A stretch of 64,000 nucleotides of DNA, taken from assembly GCA_025738555.1 (NCBI GenBank), contig JAOVFP010000008.1:4898001-4962000 (forward strand). The letters are read 5' to 3'. The notes under the pieces were generated by a model. It searched no databases. It was not told the origin of the DNA and saw nothing but the letters and a program-made list of their open reading frames with translations. The stretch is from Cyathus striatus. Its lineage: Eukaryota > Basidiomycota > Agaricomycetes > Agaricales > Nidulariaceae. Below are positions 34,085-46,424 of the stretch, piece by piece. The translations under genes were made by a program, and so were the position numbers. Position 1 is the stretch's first letter. Every line of letters starts with the position of its first letter.

Positions 34085-35826
34085 ATGCCTTTTACTCCAA
34101 GGAGAAGAAACAAGGTCAAGGGGGTCCAGTTCACCATCATGGTCGTTGGTATGCTACCCTCATCTAGCGCGAGACCTGAATTCTCAGCATCTATCTGCAT
34201 TTAGGTGCATCTGGCACAGGCAGGACAACTTTTGTCAATACTCTCTGCGGGTCCTCTGTACTCCCTCATAAAGTCTGCGACAGCTCGGAAACGGCGCATC
34301 TCGAAGAGCCTATCAAAATTAAACCTATCAATGTCGGTAAGTATACTCCTCAGTTAAATGCTCTTAATGACCTTACCATAAGTGCAATAGAGCTAGAGGA
34401 AGATGGACTTCGCATTGCTTTAACCATTGTAGACACACCAGGATTTGGTGATAACATCGACAATGAACCTGCGTAAGATTTTAATTTTGGGATGCGCTAG
34501 ACCATTCTGACGTGTCAACCTTAGCTTCCAGGAAATTATGAATTATCTTGAACTTCAATATAGCGGTGTTCTTGCCGAACAGTCGCGCATTAAGCGTAAT
34601 CCCAGGTTCAGAGACAACCGCGTTCACGCCTTACTTTATTTCATTCCTCCTACTGGCCACGCGTAAGTTCATTTGTCGATTTTCGTGTAGCTCCTCACTT
34701 AAACTATTCTTAGCCTCCGCGAAATGGATATTTTACTCATGCGCCAGCTTGCTCCACGGGTCAATGTCATACCTGTCATTGGCAAGGCAGATACCTTGAC
34801 CCCCAGGGAGTTGAAGGCATTCAAGAAGAGGGTAAGTTTTTTCTACCATTTGCTATGCTCTACCAACAATACCGTTACATAAAAATAGGTTATGGAAGAT
34901 ATCGAGTATTATGACATTCCTATTTACAACTTCCCTTACGATATCGAAGAAGATGACGAAGACACTATCGAGGATAACTTAGAGCTGAGGGTATGTATTT
35001 ATTATTAACTAATGACGTTTTTTCTCATGGCTTTTAGTCAATGCTGCCATTTGCAATTGTAGGCTCGGAGGAAGAAGTCGAAATCGATGGTCAAATGGTT
35101 CGCGGACGCGTCTATCCCTGGGGTGTCGTTGAAGTCGATAACCCTGAGCATTCTGACTTCCTTCGACTACGGAGCGTTATCCTTGGGTATGGCGACATTT
35201 ATACTTTTGCCACTCGTGCTGATGAATGTTTTATATAGATCCCACTTGTCCGATCTGAAGATGTTGACCGAAGATGTATTATACGAAACGTATCGCACAG
35301 AGAAATTATCTCGTAGTGCTGATTCAAACATTCGGTAGCTTTCTGCTATATATTTCATAAACTGATACTTATAATGTCTTTCAGTGATTCTCAAGTTCTG
35401 CCGGAGGAGTTAGCCACCCAGTCGGTCAGATTGAAGGAGGAGCAGCTACGCCGTGAAGAAGAGAAGGTACCTGGGTTTATTTTAAGGCAGAATCTTTATC
35501 TAAATTTTTGCCCTCCTAGATTCGAGAGATAGAGCTGAGGGTACAGAGAGAAATCAATGAGAAAAGGCAAGAACTCCTCGCCAAGGAGGCAACTCTCAGG
35601 TATTACTACTGCGTCTTTTGCGAATATGCTATGCTGATATTTACTATTCAGAAACCTCGAATCACGCCTCGCCTCGCAGCCCGGCACCCCTATTGATCCA
35701 CGCAGCCTTCCATTGTTGTTCAACTTGTTATATATCTGTTGCTGTGGACAATCCTGTTACTTTATATCCAATCATTATACCCGAACATACCATGTATTCT
35801 TTTTCTACAGTGGACTACTTTCTTGA
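34085..35826 (+). CDS. Septin, Cdc11 / AspA type
   Basis: This is a filament-forming GTPase-family protein of the bud neck, septa and cortex. Exons give MPFTPRRRNKVKGVQFTIMV, the P-loop GASGTGRTTFVNTLCG, IVDTPGFGDNIDNEP, QSRIKRNPRFRDNRVHALLY, the G4-type VIGKADTLTP, VEDIEYYDIP-like and YNFPYDIEEDDEDT segments, the septin unique element around GRVYPWGVVEVDNPEHSDF, and a coiled coil (VRLKEEQLRREEEK to ELLAKEATLRNLESRL). The P-loop has Arg where most septins have Lys, typical of the Cdc11 group, which is thought not to hydrolyse GTP. The last 35 or so residues after GTPIDPRSLP are Leu/Cys/Tyr-rich and unlike a septin tail, so the true 3' end may be spliced differently. Confidence 0.93.
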
Positions 35827-36001
35827 ACAATGTTTAGCTTCTCATAGCTTATTACGAAGTGATATATATGAGCCAAATTTGAGCATAAAGTATACATTAT
35901 TCATGATGATCATGAATGGAATGTACCTACCTTGGTTGGCTCACGTTCCCACGGTAATCTTTCATTTGCCCAACGCGCTTAGTCGTGGCCTTGAACACTC
36001 G

Positions 36002-39000
36002 ATGCATCCGCGAGAGCTCAATGACGATGAGCTCGCACAAATTCGGTAGTGTATTTTGTTATTAATGTTATCCACTTTGTTAAATATACCTATAGGCGTT
36101 ACGAGGACTTTACCACTATAGGTACATAAAATGTTTCAATACTTCCAATGGTGATACTTGTACTCAAGCACCTGTTCAACTGCTACAGATTGGATACAGG
36201 ATTCCATATTCGAGAGAAACCGGCGAATAAGAGACGCGAAATACGCAGATCAGCCGCGTCGCGGCTCCCGTGGAGAGATAACTATTCCTTCGCTCTGGTC
36301 ACAGGTGAGGAAAGCTGCAGACGTCGGGCAAAGTTGGATTGTGCTCAGCATAGTTGGTATGTCATTTCAACACTTCGGTATTCTTTTTTTTAAATGAATA
36401 ACAGGTGTATGCATCGGTTTAAATGCCGCTATTATTTCTATCGTTAGCGAATGGCTCTCAGATATAAAAATGGGTTACTGCTCGGATGGGTGGTGGTTAA
36501 ACCAACAGTTCTGTTGCTGGGAGATTGAAGGTGAAGAAGTTGATGGCTGCGATTCTTGGCATACCTGGAGTTCTGTTACCCTAGCAAGATGGATAATCTT
36601 TATCATATTTTGTGTATGTTGCTACAAGATATCCTTAAGCTTATGCGCTAACTTTACACTTACAGTCACTATTTTCATTTATTGCATCTCATTTAGTGCG
36701 GTCGCTTGCAAGATATGCGGCTGGATCAGGTATATCCGAAATAAAGTGTATTCTGGCTGGGTTTATTATGCAGGGATTTCTTGGATTGGCGACGTTCTTC
36801 ATTAAGAGTATTACATTGGTTAGCATTGATCATCTTAATTCTTATCTGACTGCTAACTTCAGCAGCCTCTAGTAATAGCCTCTGGTCTTTCCGTAGGCAA
36901 GGAAGGACCCTCAGTCCATGTTGCTTGCTGTATAGGTTCGCTCGTTGCTGGTCTCTTCAGTAGATTCCGGCAAAGCCAGAGTGAGTGTGAATACCATAAA
37001 ATGCTAGAATATTGACTCACATATCAATGTTAAGGTAAAATGAAGGATGTAATAACTGCTGCAAGCGCAGCTGGGGTGGCGGTAGCCTTTGGCTCCCCTA
37101 TAGGAGGCGTGTTATTCTCTATCGAGGTACGGCTACACAAATATTTGCTTCATTTTTTAACTTCCTTCGCTTCTACAGGAGATGAGCCATACATTCAGCA
37201 TTAGAACGATGTGGAAAAGCTTCTTTTGCGCTCTCATGGCAACTTTTACTCTTTCTGTAAGCGGACTGAATAATTGATCGACCTGCGCTCAGATATTTTT
37301 TGAGGCTATGAATCCCTTCCGCACTGGGAAGCTGGTGTTGTTCCAGGTTACCTATGACCGAGATTGGCATTACTTCGAAATTATATTCTTCATTATTTTA
37401 GGTATCTTTGGAGTGAGTGTGTTATCTTGTACGTTTCGAAATAGGTGTGCTTACATTTTTGCAATAGGGCCTATATGGCGCTCTGGTGGTTAAATTTAAT
37501 CTTCAAGTTGCGGCTTTTCGCCGTAAACATCTTTCAAACCACGGGGTGGCTGAAGCTGTTACGCTGGCTACACTGACTGCGGTTATTGGTTATTTCAACC
37601 GTTTCTTGCGAATTGATATGACATCTAGCATGGCAATACTGTTCAGAGAGTGTGAAGGAGGTGGAAATGTTCACAATCTATGCCAGTAAGCTACTACATT
37701 ATTAAAACTCTGAAAATCGCTCTTATGCTGCGCAGAACGGAGGCTCAGTGGCGCATCGCCAATTCACTTCTGCTTGCAACAGTGATACGTGTAGGACTTG
37801 TCATTATCACTTACGGATGTAAAGTACCCGCCGGAATTTTTGTTCCATCCATGGCGATAGGGGCAACATTCGGACGTATGATTGGGATTATGGTAAAAGC
37901 CATGTATACGTATGATCTGTTCATTCCAATAAGGAGTATATCCCTGATTTTGTTTACGTACGCAGGGCATATCCTCATTCAGGCATCTTTCAGTTTTGCA
38001 CCCCAGACGTTCCATGTATTACTCCTGGAACTTACGCATTTCTAGGTGCTGCAGCAGCTTTGAGGTTGGACTTTTCTTATAAACTTAAGTTTTAAGATTT
38101 TAACACTACCTATATTTAGCGGTGTCATGCGAATAACTGTTACAGTGGTGGTTATCATGTTCGAACTTACTGGTGCTCTGACATATATATTACCAACTAT
38201 GGTATGTACTTCCTTCTTTTCGATGTGCTTACTCTAAAACTTCTCTTCCAGATCGTACTTCTGGTGACTAAAGCAGTTGGAGACTTTCTTGGTACGAGTG
38301 GTATCGCAGATGAGATGATTCGCTTCAATGGCTTTCCATTCCTAGAGAAAGAAGATCATGCGTTTAATGACAATGGTAAGAGTACGCATCAGATCGAGCC
38401 AACTCGTTCTCACTGTCTACAGTCTCTGCGGTTATGAGAAAAGATCTCCACACGCTGAAGGAATCCGGAATGCGAATACATGACGTTGGTAGGCGTAACT
38501 ATGCTCTGGCATTTATCCAGCGTGCGTTAACTAGTTGAACAGAAGAACTCCTATCTTCAACTGAAGCGAAGGGTTTCCCGATTGTCTCCCCGGATGGCTC
38601 TCAAATGTTAATGGGCTATATTGATCGATCCGAGTTGCGTTTTGTTCTAGGTGAGCAGTGATGTGTGCAGTAACATATTGCGATATTTACATAATTCCGG
38701 TGATAATAGATCGTGTCTGCAAAACACACCACCTTGCGCAAAGTACGATATGCATATTTGCACGACGAAGTGATCGTGAGGATATGAATATGGAGCCTGG
38801 CGCTTCCTTCAGTTTGGAAGAAGAATCAGAAAGATTCTTCGAAGCAACGTCCTCGGATGGAGAGCTGAGATTGTGGCCATGGGTAAATCAGGTAACGCAA
38901 CTTTGCGAACTAATATGTTTCAGTATGATATTGATACTTCGAAGACGCCAATGACCGTGTCTCCACAGTTGCCCTTGGAAATTATAATGCAACTATTCAA

Positions 39001-39278
39001 GCGAATGGGGTGAGCTTGTATCCCTCCAATGATGCATGATATATATTTACCCCATTGGCTACAGGCCGCGCGTCATCTTGGTTGAAGATCATGGGGCTCT
39101 TGCGGGGTTGGTGACTGTGAAAGACGTACTACGGTTTATTGCAACAGAGAAACCTAACCATGGACCCTCATGGGACGAGCGTGGAGGCTTGGATGGGTTG
39201 CTTGAAGAGGCATGGACATGGGCAAGTGATATCATTTATAGAGCTGCGTCGTGGTGTCAAAGAGTATTTCGGCGCTGA
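36002..39278 (+). CDS. CLC chloride/proton exchanger, Gef1 type, with CBS domains
   Basis: This is a Golgi/endosomal membrane transporter exchanging chloride for protons. Many short exons join: the conserved amino motif [20 protein letters not shown], selectivity-filter segments [28 protein letters not shown] (with the gating Glu) and [17 protein letters not shown], the proton-path Glu in [14 protein letters not shown], and [13 protein letters not shown]. Both glutamates mark an exchanger rather than a channel. The cytosolic end has two CBS motifs, the first beginning after [11 protein letters not shown] and the last around [20 protein letters not shown]. The start at 36002 ([15 protein letters not shown]) is the nearest in-frame ATG before the conserved motif; an upstream exon cannot be excluded. 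It lies 175 bp after the septin stop on the same strand. In yeast Gef1 supports copper loading of Fet3. Confidence 0.92.
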
Positions 39279-39616
39279 TACCTGGATATGTATGTTGCAA
39301 TTTAATTTATTTCTCAGAAGCTGTGGTGCAGATCGCTTAAACGAGCCCGATTGGTTACCGGTGTGTGGTGTTATGCCAGAATTGGCGGCCCCACGACATT
39401 CATCAAGAAGCCCACCGACGTCATCTTTCCCAGCACTTCGAGATACGTACGCAACGAGGCTACGCACCCCAAATCACACAACTTGAAACTATTCAAGTAG
39501 TGGAGTGCGCGAGCGCAGGTATCAAACATTCAATAACATCCATATCTTATAAATTCCCTTCTCTCTATCAAACTTTAACAGATTCTCCTATCTTCTAGAC
39601 CATTATTTTTCCTACC
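39279..39616. other. Promoter region of the small 39.6 kb gene
   Basis: This short spacer follows the CLC stop. The last 70 bases before the ATG at 39617 are pyrimidine-rich and end in ACC-ATG, typical of well-expressed fungal genes. Frames in the first part are shadows. Confidence 0.4.
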
Positions 39617-39871
39617 ATGACCGTCTCCGACATTGAGCGTCAGCGATACACTCAGGAGCTCGCTGCCTATACCCTTCGCCAGTTTGCTTCAGCTCGCTCC
39701 TTGCTCGACGGACACAAGAAAGCTGCCATGGCAAAGCTTCCTGCACCCCAAATCCGGGTGTTCCGCAATGCTGAGAAGGCGTCTCAATCCAAGTGTTAGT
39801 CCTATGCGAAATATATTCGACGAGTTGGAAAAACTAACAGTCTACCAGATTCCTCTTTGATGAAAGCATGA
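39617..39871 (+). CDS. Small conserved-looking protein of 66 residues, unknown function
   Basis: Two exons: 39617-39794 and 39849-39871, joined across a 54 nt intron (GTTAGT...CCAG). Without splicing a stop would follow at once (SKC-stop); with splicing the frame reads SKYSSLMKA-stop. The protein starts MTVSDIERQRYTQEL, contains an amphipathic helix (AAYTLRQFASARSLLDG) and a basic Pro-containing part (KLPAPQIRVFRNAE). There is no signal peptide or membrane helix. Codon use is biased to C-ending codons and the leader is pyrimidine-rich, which suggests good expression. I do not recognise a family. Confidence 0.6.
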
Positions 39872-40725
39872 TAACTACGACGACGCAGTATTTATCCTGC
39901 AAACAGTTATGTACGTTTCTTTAGCTCGATGTTTCTGGCATGTTTAATTCACATTTCTCACTGAAGATTTCGCCATTCACACAAGGTTGTATGCGCATCT
40001 ATCGTGAAGACGTGCGCAACGCAACGTACATGTATATATGCATCCTCTGCCCATGCAGCAGCCAGCCATCTATTGCTACTCGATAGCTCCTTCGAGTAAA
40101 CGTCGCGGCTTGGCGACTATTGCAAAAATTATGTAGGACCACGGCTATCCTTCAACCATTTCGCTTCTGTTTTTTTGTTTTATCGTCGCTTTCGTAGAAG
40201 AATTGATTTTTTAAGTCTACCTCCGAAGCGCACGGTGTTATCCTTACTGTGTCAGATTACCGGCAGTCAAGAAATGGTTTAGTCTCCGGCAGTTGTGCAT
40301 GGTGTGGAGCCACCCCAAACGTATGTATGCGGAGAAGTACTTATTAGCTTATGAGATCCAGTCTAGCTATGAATAACTGGTGCGAATTTTGTGTAGTTCA
40401 CAAGCACAACGTACTGCGTAGAAAGACAGGAGTGCTATATTGATATGCTACGAAGTAAAGAACATTGCAAGCGCATTTGAAAGCACTCGCACAAATAAAG
40501 AACTTACGGAGAAAGGAAGATTAAAGTGGAGTGAGACAAAACCGAAGTTTCGGAGATATGCAGCGTCTTCCTGGCGTGATCATCTGGTTTCACCTTCATG
40601 CAAACATCGCCCGAGAAATAGAGACCTGCAGACGATAACAAAAATCCGAGTGAGACTCCTGTATAATCCTGTTTTGTAATTGCACTTAGTTACTTAGTAT
40701 ACACGAAAATCATAGAATAGATAGC
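39872..40725. other. Intergenic region, no supported gene
   Basis: This is the 3' flank of the small gene (+) and Tsr1 (-). One 79-codon + frame (40440-40679) is basic and motif-free. Nothing else was recognised. Confidence 0.5.
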
Positions 40726-43561
40726 TTATTCCTCCATGGCGTCAGCTACTATATCCTGACCAGCTTTCTTGTTTTCAGACCACAGTTGTGCCCATTTAGG
40801 AAACATGCGTTTGTACAGTGACATACAGACCGTGTCCATCTGATTGATAGGACCATCGAAGTAAGCCTTGAAGTATCCATGAGTACCCAAAGATTCTCGT
40901 ATGTGGCCAGTACGGCCGTATTTCGTGTGAAGCTGTATCGGTTTGAAATAATGCACGTCGTCTAATGAGATGTTATAAGGGTTAAGGTGTCAAAACTTCT
41001 GTAATAGACGTACCGGAATTGAAAAACATATACCGGACCGTGGCTGTCTTCTTATGCACCTTAAATGGATGTCCAGTAAGAATAATGCGCTTCGCAATAA
41101 CTCGAGTGGTGTCTGGGTTCAAGAATGAGCCCGTGGCCACGAGTTGTGGAGCTGAAGGTACGGAATCATAAATAAATGTGACTTTTCGAATAATAGTCGC
41201 TCACCTTGAGAATCTGAACTTTGCCTTAGGAGAACACAAGGCTGCTTTCCGTACACTACGGGACCATATATAGAAGCAACGCTAGTAACACTATGACGAA
41301 GGTATCTTTCGAACTTGTGAACATTATTTGGGCCTTTACCACCGCCTCGCGTATGCTGGCTGTAGATGGGGTTTACAGACAGACGACGGGGCCCCACACA
41401 AAGAATTAAGGGGTCCTATGACATCGAGGGTGAGTATTAATAATGATAACTCAATTAACTCCACTTACCTTTGATCGAACGGATCCATTGTATTCAGTGT
41501 TCCGCTGTACTGTGAAGTTTAGAACAGTCATTTTATGCTCATGCTGGAGTACGGAAAAGACCGCAATATGTTTCATGCTGGCAGCTTCTACTGGAACATT
41601 CCGCAGATAAATGGTGACGCGAACTCCGGGCTGCAAGTTCCGTTGGTCTGGTATAATTGTAATGAAAACATATTCGACTTACCTCAACCACGCCTATTTC
41701 TTGCTCTGCACGTCTACGAACAGCTCTTTCAGTCCTTGAAAAATCCTCAAACTGGAAAATTCGAGCGTAGTCTCGCGGAAGGTTTTCGTATGGATCCCAG
41801 GGACTCGTACGGAACGATCGCATGCCACGGAAACGCTGGAAACGTGTACTAGCCGGAATATCCTTTGGGGTGTCGACCTCGTCTGGAAACGTAAGATCAT
41901 CTTCTTCCTCGCGCTGACGATTGCGCCACGAGTCCAACCTATATGCTCATTCAGCGGTCGACGTGAAGAATGTGCAGCAACTTACTGTCTTTCCTCTTCC
42001 TCCATATCAAGGTCTTGGAATGCAACTCTTTTACGGCTGTCAAGATCTGGATCGTCATCCATAGGAATTTCTCGCATCTCCTCTTCCTCTTCCTCTTCTA
42101 CGTCTTCCATCTCGACCTCACTACCGGCTTCTTTTCCCTCTTCGCCATCTTCCTCGTCCTCTTCCTCGTCGACAATCCACGCCGATTGATACTCACTCAT
42201 CCCTTTGGGTATACGACGGACAGCTTTTGGAGTAGTACCTTCAGGCGCATCAGGTATAATGGGTTCGGTATTGTCTGCTACCCCAGTCATCTCTTCTTCA
42301 GTTGGCCATGTTTGTTCATTAACAAGGTCATCGGGCTCATTCGTTGATACTAGGGAATCAGCGGAGGATGTATCTGGTTCAGCTAGGGTAAGAGGCTCCA
42401 CGTCCATTCCAGGCATATGCCTAGATTTTGATGGCTGAGGGAGGGGTGCAGACATGATCTAACAAATGCCCATGGGTCAAGTACCTAAAAAGGGATGATC
42501 ATATTGACTTACTTTTGATATTTGGTAGTCCCCAAAGTTGGGAATGTGTATAAGCCGATTCGCAGATAAAGCCGCACCTCGCACCACACCAGTGACGGCA
42601 AGGCTCCCATCTTCCCAAGCAGCTTCGCCAAGAATCCATGAACGACCCTCTCTCCACCGAACATCTCCAGGCTTTCCCTCGGAAACCGATCTTAGCGCAT
42701 TTAGGCGATCAGAGTGTACATGGAGGTCGAATACTCTTGTTTGACTTGGAACAAAGTATTGAATAAACGAAAGCAACGATTTGAGGATCCCAGAACGTGC
42801 TTTTGGATCTATACTAGAGTCGGGCGAGATAACTGATACCACTTCGGGAAGACCTTGAGATTGCAATGTACGCAACAGAGTATCTCCCCATGTATCAACT
42901 TCCACTGTGGGAGAAAGAGCAAATATCACATAGTCAGCGACTTTGCATGCGTCCAGGGCGACGTAGAAGTTCCTATATGGAATAGTCCGAAATTGAAGTG
43001 AGGTCTTGAAGCGTTCAGCCCTATGGCAGTTTAGTTAGTCTATGGTAAAACATGTTCATGAGCGATGTACTTCATTTGCCAAATTCCATCCTCTGGGCAA
43101 TCCCCTGAAGACACTTCGAGGGATCCTGCGAGGGCATCGACAATAATACGAGGATTAATATCGGGCGATAAAGGAATGACGGTGACAATGCGCGGAGCAC
43201 CATCGGCGCCGTTGAAAATACGGGTTGCTGAAACAAGAAGACCGCGCTTTTTGGCCTGTGCCTGTTTTGCATTATTGCGTCTATTGACACGGGATTGAGC
43301 TACAACACTTGACCCTGAAGAGGCTTTCGGTGACTGTCTGGCAATACGACCTGTGTTTAAATTATCGTAAACATGTTTAGTCGCTCATTGGAAGAAATCT
43401 GAGGACCTTTTGCCGCGTCTTTTAGAGACCCTTTAGAGGCATGCTTAGATTTGAAATGTTTATTTTGCTAATAAAACCATTCAACACCAGCTATATTAAT
43501 GCAAAATGGTTCGCAGTACCTGCTTTAAGCTACCTGCTCGATGATGGTGGGCCTCGCCCAT
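40726..43561 (-). CDS. TSR1: Ribosome biogenesis protein Tsr1
   Basis: This GTPase-like factor of late 40S maturation lies on the minus strand with several exons. The start at 43561 gives [14 protein letters not shown], joined to [17 protein letters not shown], the conserved amino end of Tsr1, then [17 protein letters not shown]. The domain that resembles a GTPase follows ([20 protein letters not shown]), then AARP2CN ([30 protein letters not shown]), an acidic stretch near 42060-42170, and the carboxy DUF663 part with [40 protein letters not shown] and PLGTHG..KAYFDG then [12 protein letters not shown]. It ends DAMEE. Tsr1 resembles translational GTPases but is known to lack GTP-binding residues. 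Length, about 800 residues, is normal. Confidence 0.93.
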
Positions 43562-43977
43562 TTTTGAGGATCAAGAGCGTTGATCGCAGGAGCTACAGTG
43601 AATTAGGTATGAATATAGCAGTGCCAAAGATTTGTAGGGATCAATGCAGCTTACAAAATGACAGGTGGATGGGTTAATGTAGTGGGGACTCTTGAAGCTT
43701 GCAAGCTTGAGCTTGGATAAGATTGATCGCGTTCCAAAATTTGTGTTCCAGATAAGGAACTTGTGCAGCACGTGGGTTGAGCATTTCTTCACTGTCAACT
43801 AGTACACACCATACCAAACTTACCAAACCATCGCTAGGACTTATATCGTCTCAAGAGCGTCAGCCGTCCAGTTCCAAGTTCCATAACAATTGTGCGATGC
43901 AATGACTAAAATACAGATGCAACAGTTACATAAATACACAAATCAAAATATAACGAATGAATGATGTAAATGGCCTA
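43562..43977. other. Intergenic region between Tsr1 start and Ada2 stop
   Basis: This holds the TSR1 promoter and ADA2 3' flank. A short perfect palindrome, AAGCTTGCAAGCTT, sits near 43695. No gene was recognised. Confidence 0.5.
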
Positions 43978-46424
43978 TTAATGAGGTGGCCATCCAGTAG
44001 GTACCGATTGTAATGATGTACTATAAAGAGAGCCATTCACACTGCTCGATGCTGAGGATAGAGCAGGCGCAGCAAGTGGGGGGCGGGGTGATGTTGATAT
44101 TTTCGATGGCGAACCATTGACAGAGGGAGCTGATAAACCACCGCTCGCACTACAAAAGGAGGCTTATCAGTACTTAATGCTGAGCGAAATGCTGAGAACC
44201 TGAAACAGACCTGGCATCCTGTGATGAGGTTTGTGTCTGAGACTGTTGAGACGAAGAGGCAGCAGCGACGGTCATATCAGTAGTGATTTTGAGGAAACCA
44301 GCCTGAACCAAGAAATCCCAAACGCGACTCGTTTTGTTAACGTCAATCTTGACAAGGTCTCTCGCTTCACGACGGCGCAGTTTACCACCACGACGCGCAT
44401 ATTCTCGTACGAGCGTTTCTTTAATAACAAGATAAGGCTTAGGAAATATTCGAAGCTGAGAGCACAATGTCTGTTCGGCGGGGGTGAGGAGGTGTAACGA
44501 AGGACTATTGGCCAGATTTAAAGGAGCAGCTAAAACTCAAATGAGCTGGAAATATAACTATGATTAATGATGTCATCGTACGAGGGCGGCGAACGGGAGG
44601 TCCTGTGCTTGGTCCAGCAGTAGGCACAAGCCTTGGTGTTGGTTCCCGAGACCTCCTGTCTTCTGATTCTCCGTAGGGAACAAGACTGTTGCGACGAGCA
44701 TCGGGCCCAGAAGATTGTCTTCCTCTTTGTTGTAATCTGTCTGAAGTATAGTCTCGTACAGGAACAGCTTTGCTCTGAGTCTGTGATGGCGGATAGTCAG
44801 CATCAAAACAAAGTAAAATGATGTATAACCGACGCGTTTTGCCAAATCAACTTCGTATTTCTCGATATCTGCGGGAGTGGAAAGACCAAGGCGACGATAA
44901 TGTTGTAATTCTTGTATTCGCTTCCTTAAGATGGCTTCATCTATACGAGAGGGTCGTAACGATATCGGGGGCCAACCAATATAAAAACGCACATAGGATA
45001 TCAGCGGCGAAAGCTTCATAATCTTCTGCGGTCTGCAATCTTGCGAAGGGTCTTAGTCGTTGTAGAATTTCGCGTTCCTCCCTTGCTCGCTTCTTGTCCG
45101 CAGCTTGCATCTGTAAATATCTTAAAATTGGCCCAGTCAATCAAACCGCAAACGACGCACCTTCTTGTACTCAAGTAATCCTCGCTCGAACATGATGGCT
45201 TTTGCTTCGAGACGCTTCTCTACCCGCTGAGCATACATCTCTAACAGAGTTAGTTTAAGAGCGAGAGATTCATTTGTCTCTAATGGTGGAGGTTGTGTGG
45301 GCTCTTCACTCTCTTCATCGCTTCCCGTCCCGTTAGCCATTACGACGTCCTCAGTCTTTGGCTGTAACTCCCGCTTGAGATCGCCATTTATGTGGTAGCC
45401 ATTTGTTGATATTGAGCCGTTTACCATCGGTCCCTTTCCTGCTGGTGGGGACATTTCTCTGACAGGTGCAGACTTTCCGGCTCTTCGTTCCTCCTCCCAC
45501 TTGAATCTTGCTCGAACATCAAGGTCGTTCTCATCTTCCACGATCTGATCACCTCCGTAGTCCAAGACAACACCAAACTCCAAGTCCTTGACCAGATCTT
45601 CTGCGTCATTGTCTAGCTCGTGCTCGAACTCTAACCGGCCCGGAAGGAAGGTTGCAATTTCATGAACACCTGGAGCAGAGGTTGGGGCTATTTTGGGAGG
45701 AGGCGGTGGTTCGGTATTCATTGACGCTATTCGACGGCGTTTACGCGCTTGAAACTCTTCGGGATCAACATCAAATTCTAAGTCCATTCTCTGCTGTTGA
45801 TTGAGCTCGGAAATTGTGCAATTTAATTAGAATTACTCACCGGTAAAGGCCAGTCTGGAGAATCTACATACACAGCATTGTAATGCGCCTCTACCTCGTC
45901 CCTCGTCCTTGTTCCAACGTGCTCCGCGATCTTTTTCCAGTTACCAATCCCTTGCGAAGCAATCCCTGTTATTAGAAGTAGCTCCCTGGAAATAACCTGA
46001 ATATACGAGGACATAGATGCAGGGTGTTGTTGACTTACTCATCGGCGCCCCAGTCTTCAGTAAATATTGGATATGAATTCATTTCCTGGGAAAATATAGT
46101 AATTAGACGGGAGCTGGGGATGAAGAGTGTAACATACGATAACCCGGTATGCATGTCCTCTCTTGTGCTTCGCAAACTCCCTCCCAGCACAGAAACACGG
46201 GGGACATATATCCACACCCTCCTCTGAGTGGCAGCATGCTGGATCGGCACACTTTATGCGAACGGTATGAGTGAGGTCACATGCACACGCATCACACTGG
46301 TACTGCACGCCGGGCTCGTTTACAGCTGGGGAAGCAGACTAAGTAATATTGGATGGGGTAGAATACGACACGCACTTTGTATTTCGTCTGGCAGATGTTG
46401 CGGCTTTCTCTGAGTAACAGTCAT
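43978..46424 (-). CDS. ADA2: Transcriptional adaptor Ada2 (SAGA complex)
   Basis: This subunit of the SAGA/ADA histone acetyltransferase module stimulates Gcn5. From ATG 46424 (MTVTQRKPQHLPDE) a short exon joins TVNEPGVQYQCDAC, the ZZ-type zinc finger with C-x2-C pairs and ICPPCFCAGREFAKHKRGH. The SANT domain follows (FTEDWGADEELLLI to GNWKKIAEHVGTRTRDEVEAHY), then the conserved KRRRIASMN segment, the middle coiled region (ALKLTLLEMYAQRVEKRL, FERGLLEYKK, LRPFARLQTAEDYEAF, ILRKRIQELQHYRRLGLS), and the SWIRM domain (LTPAEQTLCSQLRIFPKPYL, then VWDFLVQAGFL). The last exon is Ser/Pro-rich, ending TGWPPH at 43978. Exon order and domain order match yeast Ada2; the Ser-rich tail is extra. Confidence 0.94.

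Noticed and set aside
42060..42170. CTC/TTC-rich repeat on the + strand
   Set aside because: It is the reverse complement of the Glu/Asp-rich coding stretch of Tsr1, not a separate repeat.
43691..43710. AAGCTTGCAAGCTT palindrome
   Set aside because: Perfect but short and isolated; likely chance.
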